A stretch of 64,000 nucleotides of DNA from Branchinecta lynchi (lineage: Eukaryota; Arthropoda; Branchiopoda; Anostraca; Branchinectidae). Under the pieces are notes generated by a model. The model saw nothing but the letters and a program-made list of their open reading frames with translations. It was not told where the DNA came from and searched no databases. Positions within the stretch are counted from its first letter, which is position 1; the number at the start of each line of letters is the position of its first letter. The position numbers and the translations under genes were made by a program. The stretch is from contig JAKZAP010000011.1 of assembly GCA_023053575.1 (NCBI GenBank), positions 5,146,001-5,210,000 of the forward strand, read 5' to 3'. Of the stretch, positions 62,261 to 64,000 are shown piece by piece.

Positions 62261-63650
62261 AAGTGTCTTTTTCCGGATAGAAAAAAACAATGTTCGAACA
62301 CTTCGAACAGATTTGACTTTGGAGATACACACTATTTTTCTTTTTGTTACCTTTCCCAAGAATGGTAAGCTTGAAATAAGTCGCATAAGTTTCATTTAAT
62401 TTCAGGTAACAAACCAGCTAGCACATTACACCTTTCAAAGAATAGTAACTATTTTCCTATCAGTTGTATATATTGTTTGAACTATTTTTGTTCCAACCTC
62501 GTGAACACTTATCTGGGTCTTGGATGTTGGAGATAAAGTTGGTGTTTAGATTTGATTTTGGACACAGCTACTTCTTTTGCTGCTTAATTGAGTCATTGTT
62601 GATAGAGCTTTTTCCTGCATTTTGGTGGACTTTTGATTTGCTGTGGAGGAGAGCTTCGGGTTTCAGTTTCCTTTAACTGATGATGACATTCCATGTTTCT
62701 GGTAGTGAACATCGCCTTTCTCCCGGTTTATACCTGAACATTTTGTCTTAATTTCAACATCTTCTCTTATGGTTTGGGGAAGTCTGGTATGCATTGCGAG
62801 AATTAGTGGACTTTTTGGAGGGCTTTGTCAGAATTCGCTGCATCATGCATGCAATGGATTTTCAAAAATGTGTTCTGACAGTGCTAATGAAGGTATAGCA
62901 TTCTGTACTAAACAGATCCTCTGTTTCATGTATATCTGCTTGTTAAAGTAGCAAGGCAAATTTTATTATTTGGGATTTCATAGGCAGCTAAATGAATTTC
63001 CCCCAAATGCAAGCTACAAAATAAAAATCACCTTGAGCTGTCTTGACAGTTGTTGCCCAAATTTAAGCCACAAAGCGAGCCATGAAAATCTTGTTGCTTG
63101 TTTAATCACACATGCATGTCACACAAACAACCCAAAATTTTGTTATTGCCACAAAACTCTTTTTGGGGTCATAGAAAAGGCACTATCTAGGGAACAGGGA
63201 GTCGTACTTTATGTCCTACGGGCTACGGAACCGGTAGTTCTCACGGAAACCAAACCATATGAGCTGCGATTCCGGGATCTGACATCATTAACTAACAGAA
63301 ACTTGTATGTGCTGGCTCCCGTTCCGGTAGTAATTGGAAATAGCTCAGGGAAACTTCATCACACCAGCTTCTCGTCCGGTAGCCTCACGGAATTGTGTAC
63401 TCAGAAGCTAGGGAGCTGGTAGTTGATACCGGAAACTGTATAATTGGAGCTTCTGTTCCGGTAGTGTCTACGTGGAATACAAAACTCACGGAATAGTTTG
63501 GATGAGAGCTAGGATGCCTGGATTTTCACTGACTTAGAGGAAATAACATGGGAAAAAATTCACTACCGGAACCCAGATATTGAGAGCTAAGGTACCGGTA
63601 GCAACTACTATTTGCTTGAAAATGACCAGCTCACAGACACAGATGGCTAT
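62261..63650. other. non-coding stretch leading into CCGGTAG repeats
   Basis: 62261-63200 shows nothing I can call. From about 63210 the phrases TTCCGGTAG and CTCACGGAA alternate every 50-70 bases, the start of the foldback array at the right edge. A 150-codon frame at 62970-63422 has no recognised domain. Confidence 0.4.
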
Positions 63651-63656
63651 GGGCTA

Positions 63657-64000
63657 GGGTTCCGGTAGTGACGAAAAAAAAAATTTAACTCACGTAACCA
63701 TGTCAGTGCAGACTAGGAAACCGGAAGCAAATATTTTTAACTAACAGAACCCAGCTTCTGCAGGCTGGGGGTCCGGTAGGGCAAAAAAAAGAAGATTTTG
63801 AACTGGATTCAGTGAGCTGTACCGTACTCAAAGTCCATATTAACATGCGTCCGTGAGTTTGTAATTTTAATTTTTGGCACTACCGGAACCCCAGCCCGCA
63901 GGAGCTGGGTTCCGTGAGTAAAAAATATTCACTTCTGGTTTCCTAGTCTACACTTACATGGGTCTGTGAGTTCAATTTTTTTTTTCGTCACTACCGGAAC
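63657..64000. repeat. long palindrome (foldback), reaching the window edge
   Basis: Sequence from GGTTCCGGTAGTGACGAAAA at about 63657 onward is mirrored from 64000 backwards. Both arms have AACTCAC, GACTAGGAAACC, AACCCAGCT-CTGC-GGCTGGG and TCCGGTAG in the same order. Arms of about 150 bases meet near 63825. The outer limit lies beyond the window. Confidence 0.75.

Noticed and set aside
62970..63422. 150-codon open frame on the plus strand
   Set aside because: No recognised domain, irregular composition, and it runs into the CCGGTAG repeats; chance frame length in this base composition.

Overview
The window is nuclear DNA from a multicellular animal. It carries spliced genes with canonical GT-AG introns, and its proteins match two conserved animal families. 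More than 90% of the sequence is intron or intergenic DNA filled with transposon relics. Nothing identifies the species. An invertebrate seems likely from the mix of non-LTR, hAT, Harbinger, piggyBac-like and Penelope-like elements.

Two host genes lie in tandem on the minus strand. The 5' part of NELFCD (negative elongation factor C/D, TH1) has four coding exons between 14496 and 5829 and runs off the left edge, coding about 219 residues here. A complete HSDL2 (hydroxysteroid dehydrogenase-like 2) has eight coding exons between 58515 and 24342. The exons join in phase into 422 codons plus stop, with an N-terminal short-chain dehydrogenase domain, a C-terminal SCP2 domain and a peroxisomal AKL tail. 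A third gene, an intronless seven-transmembrane receptor-like ORF (35328-36221, plus strand), lies inside HSDL2 intron 6 on the opposite strand.

By region: 1-5.8 kb, repeats left of NELFCD exon 4; 5.8-14.5 kb, NELFCD exons 1-4 with a 240-bp tandem array and MITEs in its introns; 14.5-24.3 kb, intergenic, with a decayed Harbinger transposase, a nested TTA-flanked element and a truncated CR1-like reverse transcriptase; 24.3-58.5 kb, HSDL2 and its transposon-rich introns; 58.5-64 kb, upstream repeats ending in a long palindrome cut by the right edge.

The most interesting repetitive content is two apparently unnamed modular repeat families. Family A has a hairpin start, a variable number of 137-bp units, and an end of GACGGAC repeats plus TTTTGGGATCCCAAAA. 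Family B begins with a TATGGCACTTG hairpin and ends GAGCTCGTAGCTCTTG. One 2292-bp family B copy has split a reverse transcriptase so cleanly that the empty site can be read. A Penelope-like inverted element with hammerhead-like cores and a 17-bp target duplication, and a piggyBac-like MITE, sit 21 and 18 bases from HSDL2 5' splice sites.
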